Shown in pieces: positions 33,431-41,989 of a stretch of 41,989 bases of DNA. Origin of the DNA: JAFGJU01 sp964570935 (GTDB taxonomy: Bacteria; Eisenbacteria; RBG-16-71-46; JAFGJU01). The DNA lies in NCBI GenBank assembly GCA_964570935.1, contig CAZMZP010000004.1, positions 1 through 41,989 of the forward strand. Direction: 5' to 3'. How positions within the stretch are numbered: the first letter of the stretch is position 1; every line of letters starts with the position of its first letter. The notes beneath the pieces were generated by a model that did no database searches, was not told where the DNA came from, and saw only the letters and a list, made by a program, of their open reading frames with translations. Made by a program: the position numbers and the translations under genes.

Positions 33431-34468
33431 ATGCGGCTTGACAGTCCGGACAGGGCCAGGCTGAAGAAGATTATCCACGGGTTCCGGGGCAAGAAGGTGC
33501 TCGTGGTGGGCGACCTGATGCTGGACGAGTACGTCTACGGAAGCACCGACCGGATATCCCGCGAGGCGCCGGTTCTGATACTCAATTTCAGCGGCAGCAC
33601 GGTCATGCCCGGCGGCGCCGGCAACGCCTGCGCCAACGTGTCCTCGCTGGGCGCCGTCGCCGTGCCTATCGGTGTGGTCGGGGACGACCCGGCGGGCGCG
33701 AGGCTCCTGGGCCTGCTTCAGAGCTGCGGCATAGACACCCGCTCCGTCGAGTGCGTCAGGGGGCTGGAGACAATTCAGAAGACCCGGATACTGGCGGGCG
33801 GGTTCCACTGCGCAAAACAGCAGGTGATCCGCCTGGACGTCGGGAAGAGGGTGAAGCTGCAGGGCAAAATCGTGGCCCGACTGTTGGACAGAGCCCGTTC
33901 CGCCATGCCGTCGGTGGCCGCCGTGCTCTTCTCGGACTACGGGTATGGAGCCGTCGCGGACGAGCTCAGGACGGAAGTGATAAAGATGGCGAGGGCGCGC
34001 AAGAAGACGGTCTGCGTGGACTCCCGTTTCGAGCTCGTGAAGTTCAAGGGCGCGACCGTCGCGACGCCGAACGAGGCCGAGGCGGGCCCGGCCGCCGGAG
34101 TCCACATCCGTGACACGGCGTCGCTCCTGTCGGCCGGGAAGAAACTCGTTAAACTGATGTCTCTCGAGTCCCTGATAGTGACCCAGGGTGGCTCGGGCAT
34201 GACCGTGTTCGGGCCGGGCAAAGCCCCGGTGCACGTCCCGATCTTCGGTTCGGACGAGATCGCTGACGTTACGGGCGCCGGCGACACCGTGGCCGCCGCT
34301 GTTTCCTTGTCTTTGGCCTCGGGGGCGGACGTCGTCGAGGCCTCTTGCGTCGCCACGTACGCGGGCTCGATAGTCGTGATGAAGAGGGGCACTGCCGTGG
34401 TGAGCTCCGAGGAGCTTCTGGCGGCCGTGTCCCGGGGTCGCATCAAGGGTGTGGCCGCGTTAAAGTAG
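33431..34468 (+). CDS. rfaE1: D-glycero-beta-D-manno-heptose-7-phosphate kinase
   Basis: Phosphorylates heptose-7-phosphate at C1 in ADP-heptose synthesis for the LPS inner core. The 345-aa protein is a PfkB-family kinase: VVGDLMLDEYVYGS near the N terminus, PGGAGNACAN, and the C-terminal signature DVTGAGDTVAAA with catalytic Asp285 in GAGD. ATG 33431 follows AAGGAG (33420-33425) by 5 nt. The adenylyltransferase half, fused in E. coli HldE, is a separate gene 60 bp downstream. Confidence 0.95.
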   Translation: MRLDSPDRARLKKIIHGFRGKKVLVVGDLMLDEYVYGSTDRISREAPVLILNFSGSTVMPGGAGNACANVSSLGAVAVPIGVVGDDPAGARLLGLLQSCGIDTRSVECVRGLETIQKTRILAGGFHCAKQQVIRLDVGKRVKLQGKIVARLLDRARSAMPSVAAVLFSDYGYGAVADELRTEVIKMARARKKTVCVDSRFELVKFKGATVATPNEAEAGPAAGVHIRDTASLLSAGKKLVKLMSLESLIVTQGGSGMTVFGPGKAPVHVPIFGSDEIADVTGAGDTVAAAVSLSLASGADVVEASCVATYAGSIVVMKRGTAVVSSEELLAAVSRGRIKGVAALK

Positions 34469-34528
34469 TCCGGCATTGCGCCGCGGTGGCCCGCCTCTGC
34501 GTCGCCGCCCGGCTGGGAGAGAGAGCAG

Positions 34529-35023
34529 GTGCAAGGCGCTTCCAAACTGAGGACTCTGGGCGAGCTGGCCGGTATAGTGGAGCAAGCCAGGGCAGAGGGC
34601 AGGCGGGTCGTGATGGCCAACGGGTGCTTCGACCTCCTTCACGTCGGGCACGTCAGGTATCTGGCTGCCGCGAGAAGGCTCGGAGACGTCCTCATAGTCG
34701 CCATCAACAGCGACCGGAGTGCGCGGGCCCTCAAAGGTGAGGGCAGGCCCATCGTGAGCGCCGAGGAGAGGGCGGAGATACTCAGCGCGCTGGAGTGCGT
34801 GGATTACTGCTTCGTGTTCGATGAGCTGACACTGGACCATAGTATCCGCAGGCTCAGGCCCGACGTTCACGCCAAGGGAACGGACTACACGCGAGACAGT
34901 GTCCCCGAGCGTTCGACGGTGCTGGAAGTGGGAGGCAGGGTGGAGATAGCCGGAGACGACAAGGACCATTCCACGAAGGACCTGGTCCGGATCATACTCG
35001 ACAGGTTCTCCCGGCCTGCGTGA
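34529..35023 (+). CDS. rfaE2: D-glycero-beta-D-manno-heptose 1-phosphate adenylyltransferase
   Basis: Transfers AMP to heptose-1-phosphate to give ADP-heptose. The 164-aa protein is a cytidylyltransferase-like nucleotidyltransferase with GCFDLLHVGHVRYL containing the HxGH motif (residues 38-41), SDRSARALKG, and the C-terminal DHSTKDLVRIIL segment. GTG 34529 is the start used. Together with rfaE1 it equals a split HldE. gmhA, gmhB and the epimerase are not in the window. Confidence 0.95.
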   Translation: MQGASKLRTLGELAGIVEQARAEGRRVVMANGCFDLLHVGHVRYLAAARRLGDVLIVAINSDRSARALKGEGRPIVSAEERAEILSALECVDYCFVFDELTLDHSIRRLRPDVHAKGTDYTRDSVPERSTVLEVGGRVEIAGDDKDHSTKDLVRIILDRFSRPA

Positions 35024-35065
35024 CGCGATGGAATATCCGCCCGGACGCCGGGAGAAGCTAACATC

Positions 35066-36070
35066 GTGGCTGACAGAATCCTCATCTCACGGCTCAGGTA
35101 CATGGGGGACGTGGTCCTCACTACCCCCTGCGTGCGCCGCCTCAAGGACAGCTTCCCGGGAACCAGGATAGACTATCTGACCGAAGCTCCTTACGGCGAG
35201 CTACTGCGCGAAAACCCGTTCCTGGACAACGTGATCTCCGTCGATTTTCGGGCCGCCGGCACTTCGGGTTCGCTCAGGCTGATGTGGAAGCTCATGCGCG
35301 CGCGCTACGACCTCGCGATAGACCTTCTGTCCAACCCCAGAAGCGCGCTGCTCACGGCGTCGACTATGGCGCGGAAGCGTGCGGGGACCTATCATCTGTC
35401 CAGAAGTTGGGCGTACAACGTCAACGTGAGAGTCCCTGTGAGCGTGAGGAGCGCGGTGGAGCACCACCTGGAGCACCTGAGGGCCCTGGGTCTTGACGCG
35501 CCGGTGTCCCGACCCGAGCTATTCGTCACTCAAGAGGAAATCAGGCAGGGCGAACGACTGCTCAGGGCGGTAGGCGCGGAGGCCCCAGCCAGGACAGTAC
35601 TCCTCCAGCCGGGAGCCAAGTGGCAGGCCAAGCGCTGGCCCGCGCGGAGGTTCGCGGAACTTGCCCGTCTGCTTTCCGCGGAGGGGTTCGACGTGGCCAT
35701 TCTGGCTGGACCGGGCGAAGAGCCGTACGTCGGGTCGGTGTTTTCCGGAAGGCCGGAATTCCCGGTCGTGTCGGGCCTCAGTCTGAGGCAGCTCGTGTGC
35801 GCGCTGTCCGCGGCAGCGGCGTACGCTGGCAACGACGGAGGACCCGCCCACGTGTCGGCCGCCCTGGGGAAGCCCACGGTGGTCATCTTCGGGCCGAGCG
35901 AACCCGACATTTGGTTTCCATACGGAGCAGGGACCCCGGCCAGGTGCGTGTTCGAGGAGACTCCGTGCAGACCGTGCCATCTTCATTTCTGTGAGCACGT
36001 GCGGTGTCTGGAGAGGATAAGTGTCGAACGAGTCGCATCAGAAATCGAAAGGGCCGTGGGGGCGGCGTGA
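35066..36070 (+). CDS. Glycosyltransferase family 9 protein (ADP-heptose:LPS heptosyltransferase-like)
   Basis: Predicted to add heptose to the LPS inner core on the cytoplasmic side of the inner membrane. The 334-aa protein has the GT9 N terminus ILISRLRYMGDVVLTTPC, a nucleotide-sugar site around QPGAKWQAKRWPARRFAEL and GNDGGPAHVSAALG (split by eye), and FGPSEPDIWFP. Its C terminus carries four closely spaced Cys residues (CRPC through CEHVRC), common in this family. The GTG start at 35066 gives the expected N terminus. The 3' end overlaps the next GT9 gene by about 50 bp. Confidence 0.93.
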   Translation: MADRILISRLRYMGDVVLTTPCVRRLKDSFPGTRIDYLTEAPYGELLRENPFLDNVISVDFRAAGTSGSLRLMWKLMRARYDLAIDLLSNPRSALLTASTMARKRAGTYHLSRSWAYNVNVRVPVSVRSAVEHHLEHLRALGLDAPVSRPELFVTQEEIRQGERLLRAVGAEAPARTVLLQPGAKWQAKRWPARRFAELARLLSAEGFDVAILAGPGEEPYVGSVFSGRPEFPVVSGLSLRQLVCALSAAAAYAGNDGGPAHVSAALGKPTVVIFGPSEPDIWFPYGAGTPARCVFEETPCRPCHLHFCEHVRCLERISVERVASEIERAVGAA

Positions 36071-37100
36071 CGGACCGGCCTCCATACTTGTGCTGCGCCC
36101 CGGCGCAATGGGAGACGTGCTGCTGACCACGCCCGCTCTGAGCGCGCTCAGGAACGCGTTTCCGAAAAGCCGGCTGACGGCGCTGGTGACCAGGCCCGGA
36201 AAGGAAGTCTTGGCCGGGAACCCCGACGTGGACGAGGTCATGGTGCTGGACAAGAGCTCCTGGCGGCCTCAGGTGGACATCGTCAGTGCGGTGAGGCGGA
36301 AGAAGTTCGACCTGGTCATAGATTTTCTGTGCAATCCGAGGACTGCCTTGATCACGATTTTGTCTGGCGCCAGGTTGAGGGTGGGCTACAATGTCGGGTT
36401 GAGGCGATTCGCGTACAACGTCGTCAAGCCCAGGGACGAGTTCCGAGACGGCGCGAAGGTCGCGAAGTACGCGGCCGAGGTCAACCTGGACGTGGTGAGG
36501 TACCTGGGTGTCGAGGCACAGAGCTCGGGACTTGTGTTCAGAGTCGACGCGAAGTCGCGCGAGGTTGTGGACGGGTTCCTGGCTGCGAACGGACTGGAGG
36601 CCGGCGGATTCGTCTGCCTGTCGCCCTCCGGTTCGTGGCCGGCGAAGACCTGGGAGCTGGAGAAGTTCGCGGCGCTGGCGGACCTCGTCGCCACCCGCGC
36701 AGGGCTGCGTGTTGTCGTCCTGTGGGGACCCGGTGAGAGGGGGCTGGCCGAGAGCATGCTGGGTCTCATGAAGATGCCGGGCGTGGCGGCCTGCGACACC
36801 AGCGTCCGGGAGGCCGGCGCCCTGCTGGAGAGCTCGGCCCTGTTCATCTCGAACGATTCCGGGCTCAAGCACATAGCGGTCGCAGTTGGCACGCCCACCG
36901 TGACCGTTTTCGGCCCGACGAACCCGAAGACGTGGAATCCGGTCTCGCCGAAACACGGGGCCGTGTCCGCGGACGTGGCCTGCCTGTGCTGTGACAAGAA
37001 CACATGCGAAAACACGGACTGCATGAGGAAACTCTCGGCGGAGATGGTGTTCAGCGCAGTCGAGGAAGTGCTCAGATGGGTGAGAAGCTCACGGCAATAG
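36021..37100 (+). CDS. Second glycosyltransferase family 9 protein (heptosyltransferase-like)
   Basis: A paralogue of the gene upstream, likely adding the next core residue. The 359-aa protein begins with about 20 extra polar residues, then ILVLRPGAMGDVLLTTPA. It has SPSGSWPAKTWELEKF, SNDSGLKHIAVAVG and FGPTNPKTW, and a C-terminal Cys group (CLCC, CENTDC). GTG 36021 is preceded by GAGG and overlaps the upstream gene by 50 bp. A shorter start would cut the N-terminal strand, so the overlap looks real. The 3' end overlaps the following GT2 gene by 25 bp. Confidence 0.92.
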   Translation: MSNESHQKSKGPWGRRDGPASILVLRPGAMGDVLLTTPALSALRNAFPKSRLTALVTRPGKEVLAGNPDVDEVMVLDKSSWRPQVDIVSAVRRKKFDLVIDFLCNPRTALITILSGARLRVGYNVGLRRFAYNVVKPRDEFRDGAKVAKYAAEVNLDVVRYLGVEAQSSGLVFRVDAKSREVVDGFLAANGLEAGGFVCLSPSGSWPAKTWELEKFAALADLVATRAGLRVVVLWGPGERGLAESMLGLMKMPGVAACDTSVREAGALLESSALFISNDSGLKHIAVAVGTPTVTVFGPTNPKTWNPVSPKHGAVSADVACLCCDKNTCENTDCMRKLSAEMVFSAVEEVLRWVRSSRQ

Positions 37101-37837
37101 TGCCCGCCTTCAACGAAGAGGCGAACATCCTCGGGTGTCTGGAGTCGGTGAGTTGGGCCGACGAGGTGATAGTCGTGGATTCGTTCAGCACCGACTCGAC
37201 CGTGGAGCTTTGTCGAAGCCGCGGTGTCAAGCTGGTCCAGCACGAATACCTGAACTCCGCCGCTCAGAAGAACTGGATCCTCCCGCAGACCCGGCACAGA
37301 TGGGTGTTGATCGTGGACGCGGACGAGAGAGTGACTCCTGCCCTTCGGGAGGAGATAGCGGCCGTGATGTCCGGCGTGCCGGGATGCGACGGCTACTGGA
37401 TCCGGCGCAGAAATCGTTTCATGGGCAAAGAGATCAGGTTTTGCGGCTGGCAGAGGGACAAAGTGCTGAGACTGTTCGACAGGGACAAGGGACGTTACGA
37501 GGAGAAGCACGTTCACGCCGAAGTCCAACTGAACGGCAGGGTCGGGTTACTCAAGACTCCACTCGTTCACGACAGCTACAAGGACTTTTCGGGGTACTTG
37601 CGCAAACTGGACAAATACACCGACTGGGGAGCCGAGGACCTGAGGGGGAGGGGAAGGCGCGCTTCGGTCCTGCATCTGCTCGTCAAGCCGCCTGGGCGAT
37701 TCATCAGAATGTACGTGCTCCAGCTGGGTGTACTGGACGGTGTCCGTGGCCTCATCGTCTGCACACTGGGGGCGACGAGCGTTTTCCTCAAGTACGCGAA
37801 GTTGTGGCGGCTTTCGGCGAGCGGCGGAGCCAGGTAA
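37076..37837 (+). CDS. Glycosyltransferase family 2 protein, LPS-core WaaE-like
   Basis: The 253-aa protein has a GT-A fold: LTAIVPAFNEEANI at the N terminus, VVDSFSTDST, and the metal-binding DAD (residues 81-83) in VLIVDADERV. The segment RRNRFMGKEIRFCGWQRDKVLRLF (seen in pieces) and the KYTDWGAEDL region resemble LPS core beta-1,4-glucosyltransferases of the WaaE/KdtX group. A C-terminal amphipathic or hydrophobic stretch could tether it to the membrane. ATG 37076 overlaps the upstream gene. The acceptor sugar cannot be told from sequence. Confidence 0.92.
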   Translation: MGEKLTAIVPAFNEEANILGCLESVSWADEVIVVDSFSTDSTVELCRSRGVKLVQHEYLNSAAQKNWILPQTRHRWVLIVDADERVTPALREEIAAVMSGVPGCDGYWIRRRNRFMGKEIRFCGWQRDKVLRLFDRDKGRYEEKHVHAEVQLNGRVGLLKTPLVHDSYKDFSGYLRKLDKYTDWGAEDLRGRGRRASVLHLLVKPPGRFIRMYVLQLGVLDGVRGLIVCTLGATSVFLKYAKLWRLSASGGAR

Positions 37838-37871
37838 GGGAAAGCCCCAACACACGGAGAATCTTCGGTCG

Positions 37872-39008
37872 ATGCGAATAGTGTTCCTGGACAGCGGAAA
37901 GGAGTGGAGGGGAGGCCAGTACCAGGTGCTCAACCTGGGTTTGGAGCTCCAGAAGCGGGGGCACGAGCTTCTGCTCGTCTGCCAGAAGCAGAGCCCGCTC
38001 CACTCGAGGGCCAAAACCAGAGGTCTCCCTGTCGAGGCCGTGCGGATGAGGGGGGACCTGGACTTCCGGGCCTGGGTCCGCGTCGCCGGCATACTCCGGA
38101 TGTTCAAGCCGGAGCTCGTTCACGCACACGCCGGACGCGCTCACGCCGTGGGCCTGGGGGCCACCTTCTTCCAGGACGTGGACGCCTTTGTGGTCACCCG
38201 CAGGGTGGGAACCCCGCTCAAGATAAACGTCATCAACAGGATCAAGTATTCCAGGCTGGTGTCGTCGCATGTGGCGATCTCCGAGCACGTGGCCGAGACC
38301 CTCAAGCTGGCCGGTGTGTCGCCGACCAGAATACGGGTCATCCCCAGCGCGGTGGCGCTGGAGGAGTTTGAAGTCGGCGAGCAGGGAAGCGTGGAGGCCG
38401 CCGGACCGGGCGCGGTGAGCGGCGCGATTAGCGCAGGGGCGAAGATCCGGGCTGGACTGGGACTCGCCGACGGGACCCCCTTGGTGTTGAACGTCGGCTC
38501 GCTGTCCAAGGAGAAGTCGCAGCAGGACGTGCTGAGGGTGGCCAGCGTGGTGACCAGGGCAGCGCCCGATGCGCGCTTCCTGATAGCCGGCGCCGGCCCC
38601 CTGCGGCACAGGCTGGAGAGAATATCCAAGGACCTGGAAGTGGATTCTGTCGTCCGCTTCCTGGGATTCAGAGACGACGTCCCGGCGCTGATGATGGGCG
38701 CCTCCGTATTCTTGTTCCCGTCTGAATCAGAAGGTCTCGGGAGCGTGGTGCTTCAGGCGATGGTAGCAGGGCTTCCAGTAGTGGCCACCGACAGCGGGGG
38801 CATCCGGGAGATCGTGAAGCACGGTGAAACCGGCTTCCTGTTCGCCAGGCGAGACGTCGCCTCCATGGCGGACGCCGTAGCGAAGCTGCTGAAAGAACGT
38901 GATCTGGCGAAGGAGATGGGCGCTAATGCCCGCCGGATTGCGGCGGAATTCTCGTTTCAGCACTGCTGCGCCAGGCACGAGGAGTTGTACAGGGAGCTAC
39001 TGGGGTAG
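37872..39008 (+). CDS. Glycosyltransferase family 4 protein
   Basis: The 378-aa protein has a GT-B fold. The N-terminal domain begins MRIVFLDSGKEWRGGQYQV with the glycine-rich acceptor loop, then VHAHAGRAHAVG and VTRRVGTPLK. The C-terminal donor domain contains NVGSLSKEKSQQD, LIAGAGPLR, VRFLGFRDDVPALM, and the nucleotide-sugar motif FPSESEGLGSVVLQAM with the EX7E-type spacing. It closes the LPS-core gene run; a strong hairpin follows 8 bp after the stop. Donor and acceptor are unknown. Confidence 0.93.
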   Translation: MRIVFLDSGKEWRGGQYQVLNLGLELQKRGHELLLVCQKQSPLHSRAKTRGLPVEAVRMRGDLDFRAWVRVAGILRMFKPELVHAHAGRAHAVGLGATFFQDVDAFVVTRRVGTPLKINVINRIKYSRLVSSHVAISEHVAETLKLAGVSPTRIRVIPSAVALEEFEVGEQGSVEAAGPGAVSGAISAGAKIRAGLGLADGTPLVLNVGSLSKEKSQQDVLRVASVVTRAAPDARFLIAGAGPLRHRLERISKDLEVDSVVRFLGFRDDVPALMMGASVFLFPSESEGLGSVVLQAMVAGLPVVATDSGGIREIVKHGETGFLFARRDVASMADAVAKLLKERDLAKEMGANARRIAAEFSFQHCCARHEELYRELLG

Positions 39009-39016
39009 GACGAAAA

Positions 39017-39042
39017 GGCCGGGGAGCATGAAGTCCCCGGCC
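39017..39042. terminator. Bidirectional hairpin between convergent genes
   Basis: GGCCGGGGA (39017-39025) pairs perfectly with TCCCCGGCC (39034-39042) around an 8-nt loop. On the minus strand it is followed by TTTT (39013-39016), a fair intrinsic terminator for the pilin gene. On the plus strand it lies just after the GT4 stop but lacks a T tract. Confidence 0.75.
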
Positions 39043-39070
39043 CCGTGCGTGGTTCGGACTCCTGCTCTAC

Positions 39071-39292
39071 CTAGCCTCCAATGGGGCGTGCGTGGGTCCC
39101 GCCCGGTTTGTGGCCGGGCGCTCCGTCGGTCCCCTTCAATGCGTCCGCTATTGTCACGAATGTCCGCGTCAGTTCTTCGCGGAACAGGATTATCACGGAT
39201 ATGACGGCGATGGCCACGAGGGCCAGGAGCAGCGCATACTCCGTGGTGGAAGCGCCGCTATTCCCCTTCAACATCCTCTTGAGTGTGTTCAT
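39071..39292 (-). CDS. Flp/Fap-type pilin precursor
   Basis: The 73-aa protein is a class IVb prepilin, the subunit of Tad-type pili. It has a short basic leader (MNTLKRMLKGNSG), a predicted prepilin-peptidase cut after Gly13, and a mature N terminus ASTTEYALLL with the conserved Glu at mature position 5 and Tyr at 6. A 20-residue hydrophobic helix (LALVAIAVISVI) and a short Gly/Pro-rich tail follow. ATG 39292 has an excellent AAGGAGG site upstream. It stands alone here, with no tad or cpa assembly genes in the window. A sigma-54 promoter lies about 50 bp upstream of the start codon. Confidence 0.92.
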   Translation of the reverse strand: MNTLKRMLKGNSGASTTEYALLLALVAIAVISVIILFREELTRTFVTIADALKGTDGAPGHKPGGTHARPIGG

Positions 39293-39340
39293 CTGTTTCC
39301 TCCTTCCGGAAAGGTGCCCTGATCCCTGATAAGAGGGTAC

Positions 39341-39356
39341 AGCAAGACATGTGCCA
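39341..39356 (-). promoter_or_regulatory. Sigma-54 (RpoN) promoter of the pilin gene
   Basis: On the minus strand the sequence reads TGGCAC, 5 nt, TTGCT: the -24/-12 consensus with GG and GC exactly 10 bp apart. Transcription should start near 39330, about 38 nt before the pilin ATG and its strong ribosome-binding site. The match, spacing and position together make it convincing. Control would require an enhancer-binding activator encoded elsewhere. Confidence 0.85.
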
Positions 39357-39370
39357 CGACGCTCAAGACT

Positions 39371-39390
39371 CAGCAACTATCTAATTGCTG
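39371..39390. promoter_or_regulatory. Inverted repeat upstream of the sigma-54 promoter
   Basis: CAGCAA (39371-39376) and TTGCTG (39385-39390) form a 6-bp dyad with an 8-bp AT-rich centre, about 50 bp upstream of the predicted pilin transcription start. It could be the binding site of a regulator of the pilin promoter, although activator sites for sigma-54 usually lie farther upstream. This is inference. Confidence 0.4.
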
Positions 39391-39553
39391 TAACGGGTTA
39401 AGGTTGGGCGTTCCTGCGTGCGCGGACCGCTCCCTCGGAGACGCCGCTGCTCCCAGCGGTCGGGTGCTTTTCCGCAGCCGGGGCGCAATCTCGCGCTGGA
39501 AGCGGCAACGAAGCGCTTGCGTGGGCATCTGTCGTGGTTCGAGCGCGAGGATC

Positions 39554-39617
39554 TGGCTGCTCAGGTAGGACTCGAACCTACTGCTCCTCGCGCGCCCCGG
39601 CCGGAAGCAGTTGAGCC
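39554..39617 (-). other. tRNA-like 3' element (T arm, acceptor strand and CCA)
   Basis: On the minus strand a T arm, GTAGG TTCGAGT CCTAC (39581-39565), is followed by CTGAGCA, G and CCA, ending at 39554. This is exactly how a tRNA 3' end looks. No matching 5' acceptor (TGCTCAG) exists at tRNA distance, so it is not a standard tRNA. A reduced fold is possible: GCTCA (39616-39612) pairs with TGAGC, and TGCTTC pairs with GGAGCA in between. It may be a tRNA relic, for example an old attachment site, or a tRNA mimic. Confidence 0.4.
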
Positions 39618-39646
39618 GGGACCCCGCGAACGGTGGGGATCCCGGC
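39615..39646 (-). terminator. Hairpin downstream of the peptide transporter gene
   Basis: GCCGGGACCCC (39615-39625) pairs with GGGG-A-TCCCGGC (39635-39646), 11 bp with one bulged A, around a 9-nt loop. It lies 40 bp after the transporter stop on the minus strand and is probably its terminator, although no T tract follows on that strand. Confidence 0.5.
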
Positions 39647-39685
39647 TGTTGTGTGCTTTCTCGTTATATGTGCGAAACCCTGCGC

Positions 39686-41176
<1,491 letters not shown>

Positions 41177-41238
41177 CCGAAGCTCCGTTGCTGGGGTGCA
41201 GGTGCCAGTCTGGCTGTGTGATTGAAAACGTGCCGGGA

Positions 41239-41267
41239 AGTATAAGTGTCAGCCCGAGATGAGTCAA
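41239..41267 (-). promoter_or_regulatory. Sigma-70 promoter of the peptide transporter gene
   Basis: On the minus strand TTGACT (41267-41262) and TATACT (41244-41239) are separated by exactly 17 bp, which gives a leader of about 55 nt before the ATG at 41176. The rest of the 245-bp gap (41177-41421) shows no coding potential. Confidence 0.85.
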
Positions 41268-41421
41268 GAAAAGTTGACGGAGCCGGGTGGAGCGGTGGGT
41301 GTGTCCGGCGGTTCGCCTCGGCCAAAGGGTAGAGGGCCTGTGCAAAGGCCGGGGTGGTCGTGCGCGGTGCAAGGCAGGCAGCACAGGGAGCTCAAGTTGC
41401 AGGCTCGCGCAGGCGCGATTC

Positions 41422-41989
41422 TCAACGCACCAGCTGTTTGTTCGCGTTGAGGACGCTCTCGATGACCTCGTTGTAGTATGGCTTCTCCTTCAGGCTCGCG
41501 TAGGTGCCGGGGAACAGCACCAGCGTGATGTCCGCCGACTGGTCGGACATGCTGTTCAGCACGACCGAGCAGCGCTGGCCGCCGGCCAGGCGCGTGTTGT
41601 CTATCATCGGGAAATCGAAGTGGGTGATGCCGAACGTGGCCACCTTGGTCTCCCGTCCCTGCTCGGGGTCCGGGGTCTCGATGGCCAGACTGACCCGTAT
41701 CTCGCGGTTTTCGCGGTCGACGTCCAGGATGTCAATCGCGAAAGTCGTGGGGATGCCCTCCAGCGTGAGGGTGGCCGGCTCCAGGCTGGTGCCGCCGGGG
41801 TCCTCGGTCAGGTCTATCGTGCGGTCGAATCGTTTGCCGACGCCCTCCAGGACTATCATTTGACGCCGGACGATCTCCCGCGCCATGGACTCCAAACGGT
41901 CCAGGTACTGAGCGTTCTCGGCCAGGGCCGCCGGAGTCCTCGCCTCGGAACGTTCGTGCACCACACGACGCCGCATCTCCTCGAACAGC
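41422..41989 (-). CDS. Unrecognised protein, 5' end outside the window
   Basis: I do not recognise a family. The frame is open from the window edge to TGA at 41422, and the first visible ATG (41976) has GAGGAG directly against it with no spacing. The true start is therefore probably beyond 41989. The visible 188 residues have a charged helical N-terminal part (about 40 residues), then beta-rich alternating segments (TLTLEGIPTTFAIDILDVD, IRVSLAIETPD, CSVVLNSM), and a helical C-terminal end. There is no visible membrane segment or catalytic motif. It could be a structural or PilZ-like binding domain, but that is speculation. Confidence 0.7.
   Translation of the reverse strand, partial: LFEEMRRRVVHERSEARTPAALAENAQYLDRLESMAREIVRRQMIVLEGVGKRFDRTIDLTEDPGGTSLEPATLTLEGIPTTFAIDILDVDRENREIRVSLAIETPDPEQGRETKVATFGITHFDFPMIDNTRLAGGQRCSVVLNSMSDQSADITLVLFPGTYASLKEKPYYNEVIESVLNANKQLVR

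Larger units (their letters stand above)
39377..39685. other. Non-coding 309-bp region between pilin and transporter genes
   Basis: No credible protein gene is seen. Beyond the dyad at 39371-39390, it holds an inverted repeat GACCGCT (39425-39431) with AGCGGTC (39455-39461), followed on the plus strand by GGGTGCTTTT, the tRNA-like element at 39554-39617 and the hairpin at 39615-39646. Confidence 0.6.

Noticed and set aside
39540..39640. A standard tRNA gene on the minus strand
   Set aside because: The 3' end looks right, but no TGCTCAG acceptor partner, D arm or anticodon arm is found at the proper distance.

Overview
The window is about 42 kb of GC-rich bacterial chromosome, almost all core housekeeping genes. 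Genes are tightly packed on the plus strand up to about 39 kb; the last 3 kb carry minus-strand genes. The heptose and lipopolysaccharide (LPS) core genes point to a diderm with an outer membrane. Class A RNase P RNA, a bifunctional Rsh and the order rplM-rpsI-rpsB-tsf-pyrH-frr-uppS-cdsA-dxr are all bacterial. A DUF5683-like protein, an archaeal-type GlmM, a Dtd-Maf fusion and heavy AGG/AGA and AUA codon use in a GC-rich genome suggest a little-sampled lineage, perhaps near the FCB candidate phyla. That placement is inference; I cannot name the organism.

Region 1 (1-6.3 kb): tRNA-Thr(CGT), glmM and glmS (amino-sugar synthesis), ridA, then a selenium locus. selD has an in-frame TGA at codon 18, followed by a SECIS-like hairpin, so it reads as a selenoprotein. 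The selenocysteine tRNA gene selC lies 88 bp downstream. A secreted or membrane DUF5683-like protein follows.

Region 2 (6.3-17.5 kb): lepA, lepB, dnaJ and rsmE; rpsU with its own strong promoter and an unusual promoter-proximal hairpin; then mutS2-dnaG-rpoD. Region 3 (17.5-20.4 kb): a two-tRNA unit (Ile2 or Met, and Val) with its own promoter and terminator, a zinc-ribbon coiled-coil protein, an RNase HI, two small membrane proteins and the RNase P RNA gene with a clear promoter.

Region 4 (20.4-26.6 kb): recJ, rsh, a fused dtd-maf gene and mtnA. The last three overlap by 4 bp each and so are probably translationally coupled. Region 5 (26.6-33.4 kb): a near-consensus promoter and a long leader hairpin precede rplM-rpsI; rpsB-tsf-pyrH-frr follows and ends at a terminator; then uppS-cdsA-dxr (lipid carrier, phospholipid and isoprenoid precursors).

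Region 6 (33.4-39 kb): split heptose activation genes (rfaE1, rfaE2), two GT9 heptosyltransferase-like genes, a GT2 and a GT4 glycosyltransferase, together an LPS-core assembly locus. Region 7 (39-42 kb, minus strand): a Flp-type pilin behind a textbook sigma-54 promoter, a non-coding stretch with a tRNA-like 3' element, a POT-family peptide transporter behind a consensus sigma-70 promoter, and the 3' part of an unrecognised gene cut by the window edge.

No insertion sequence, prophage or CRISPR array was seen. The most notable items are the Sec-containing SelD with adjacent selC, the Dtd-Maf fusion, the sigma-54-driven pilin, the promoter-proximal hairpin of rpsU and the tRNA-like element near 39.6 kb.
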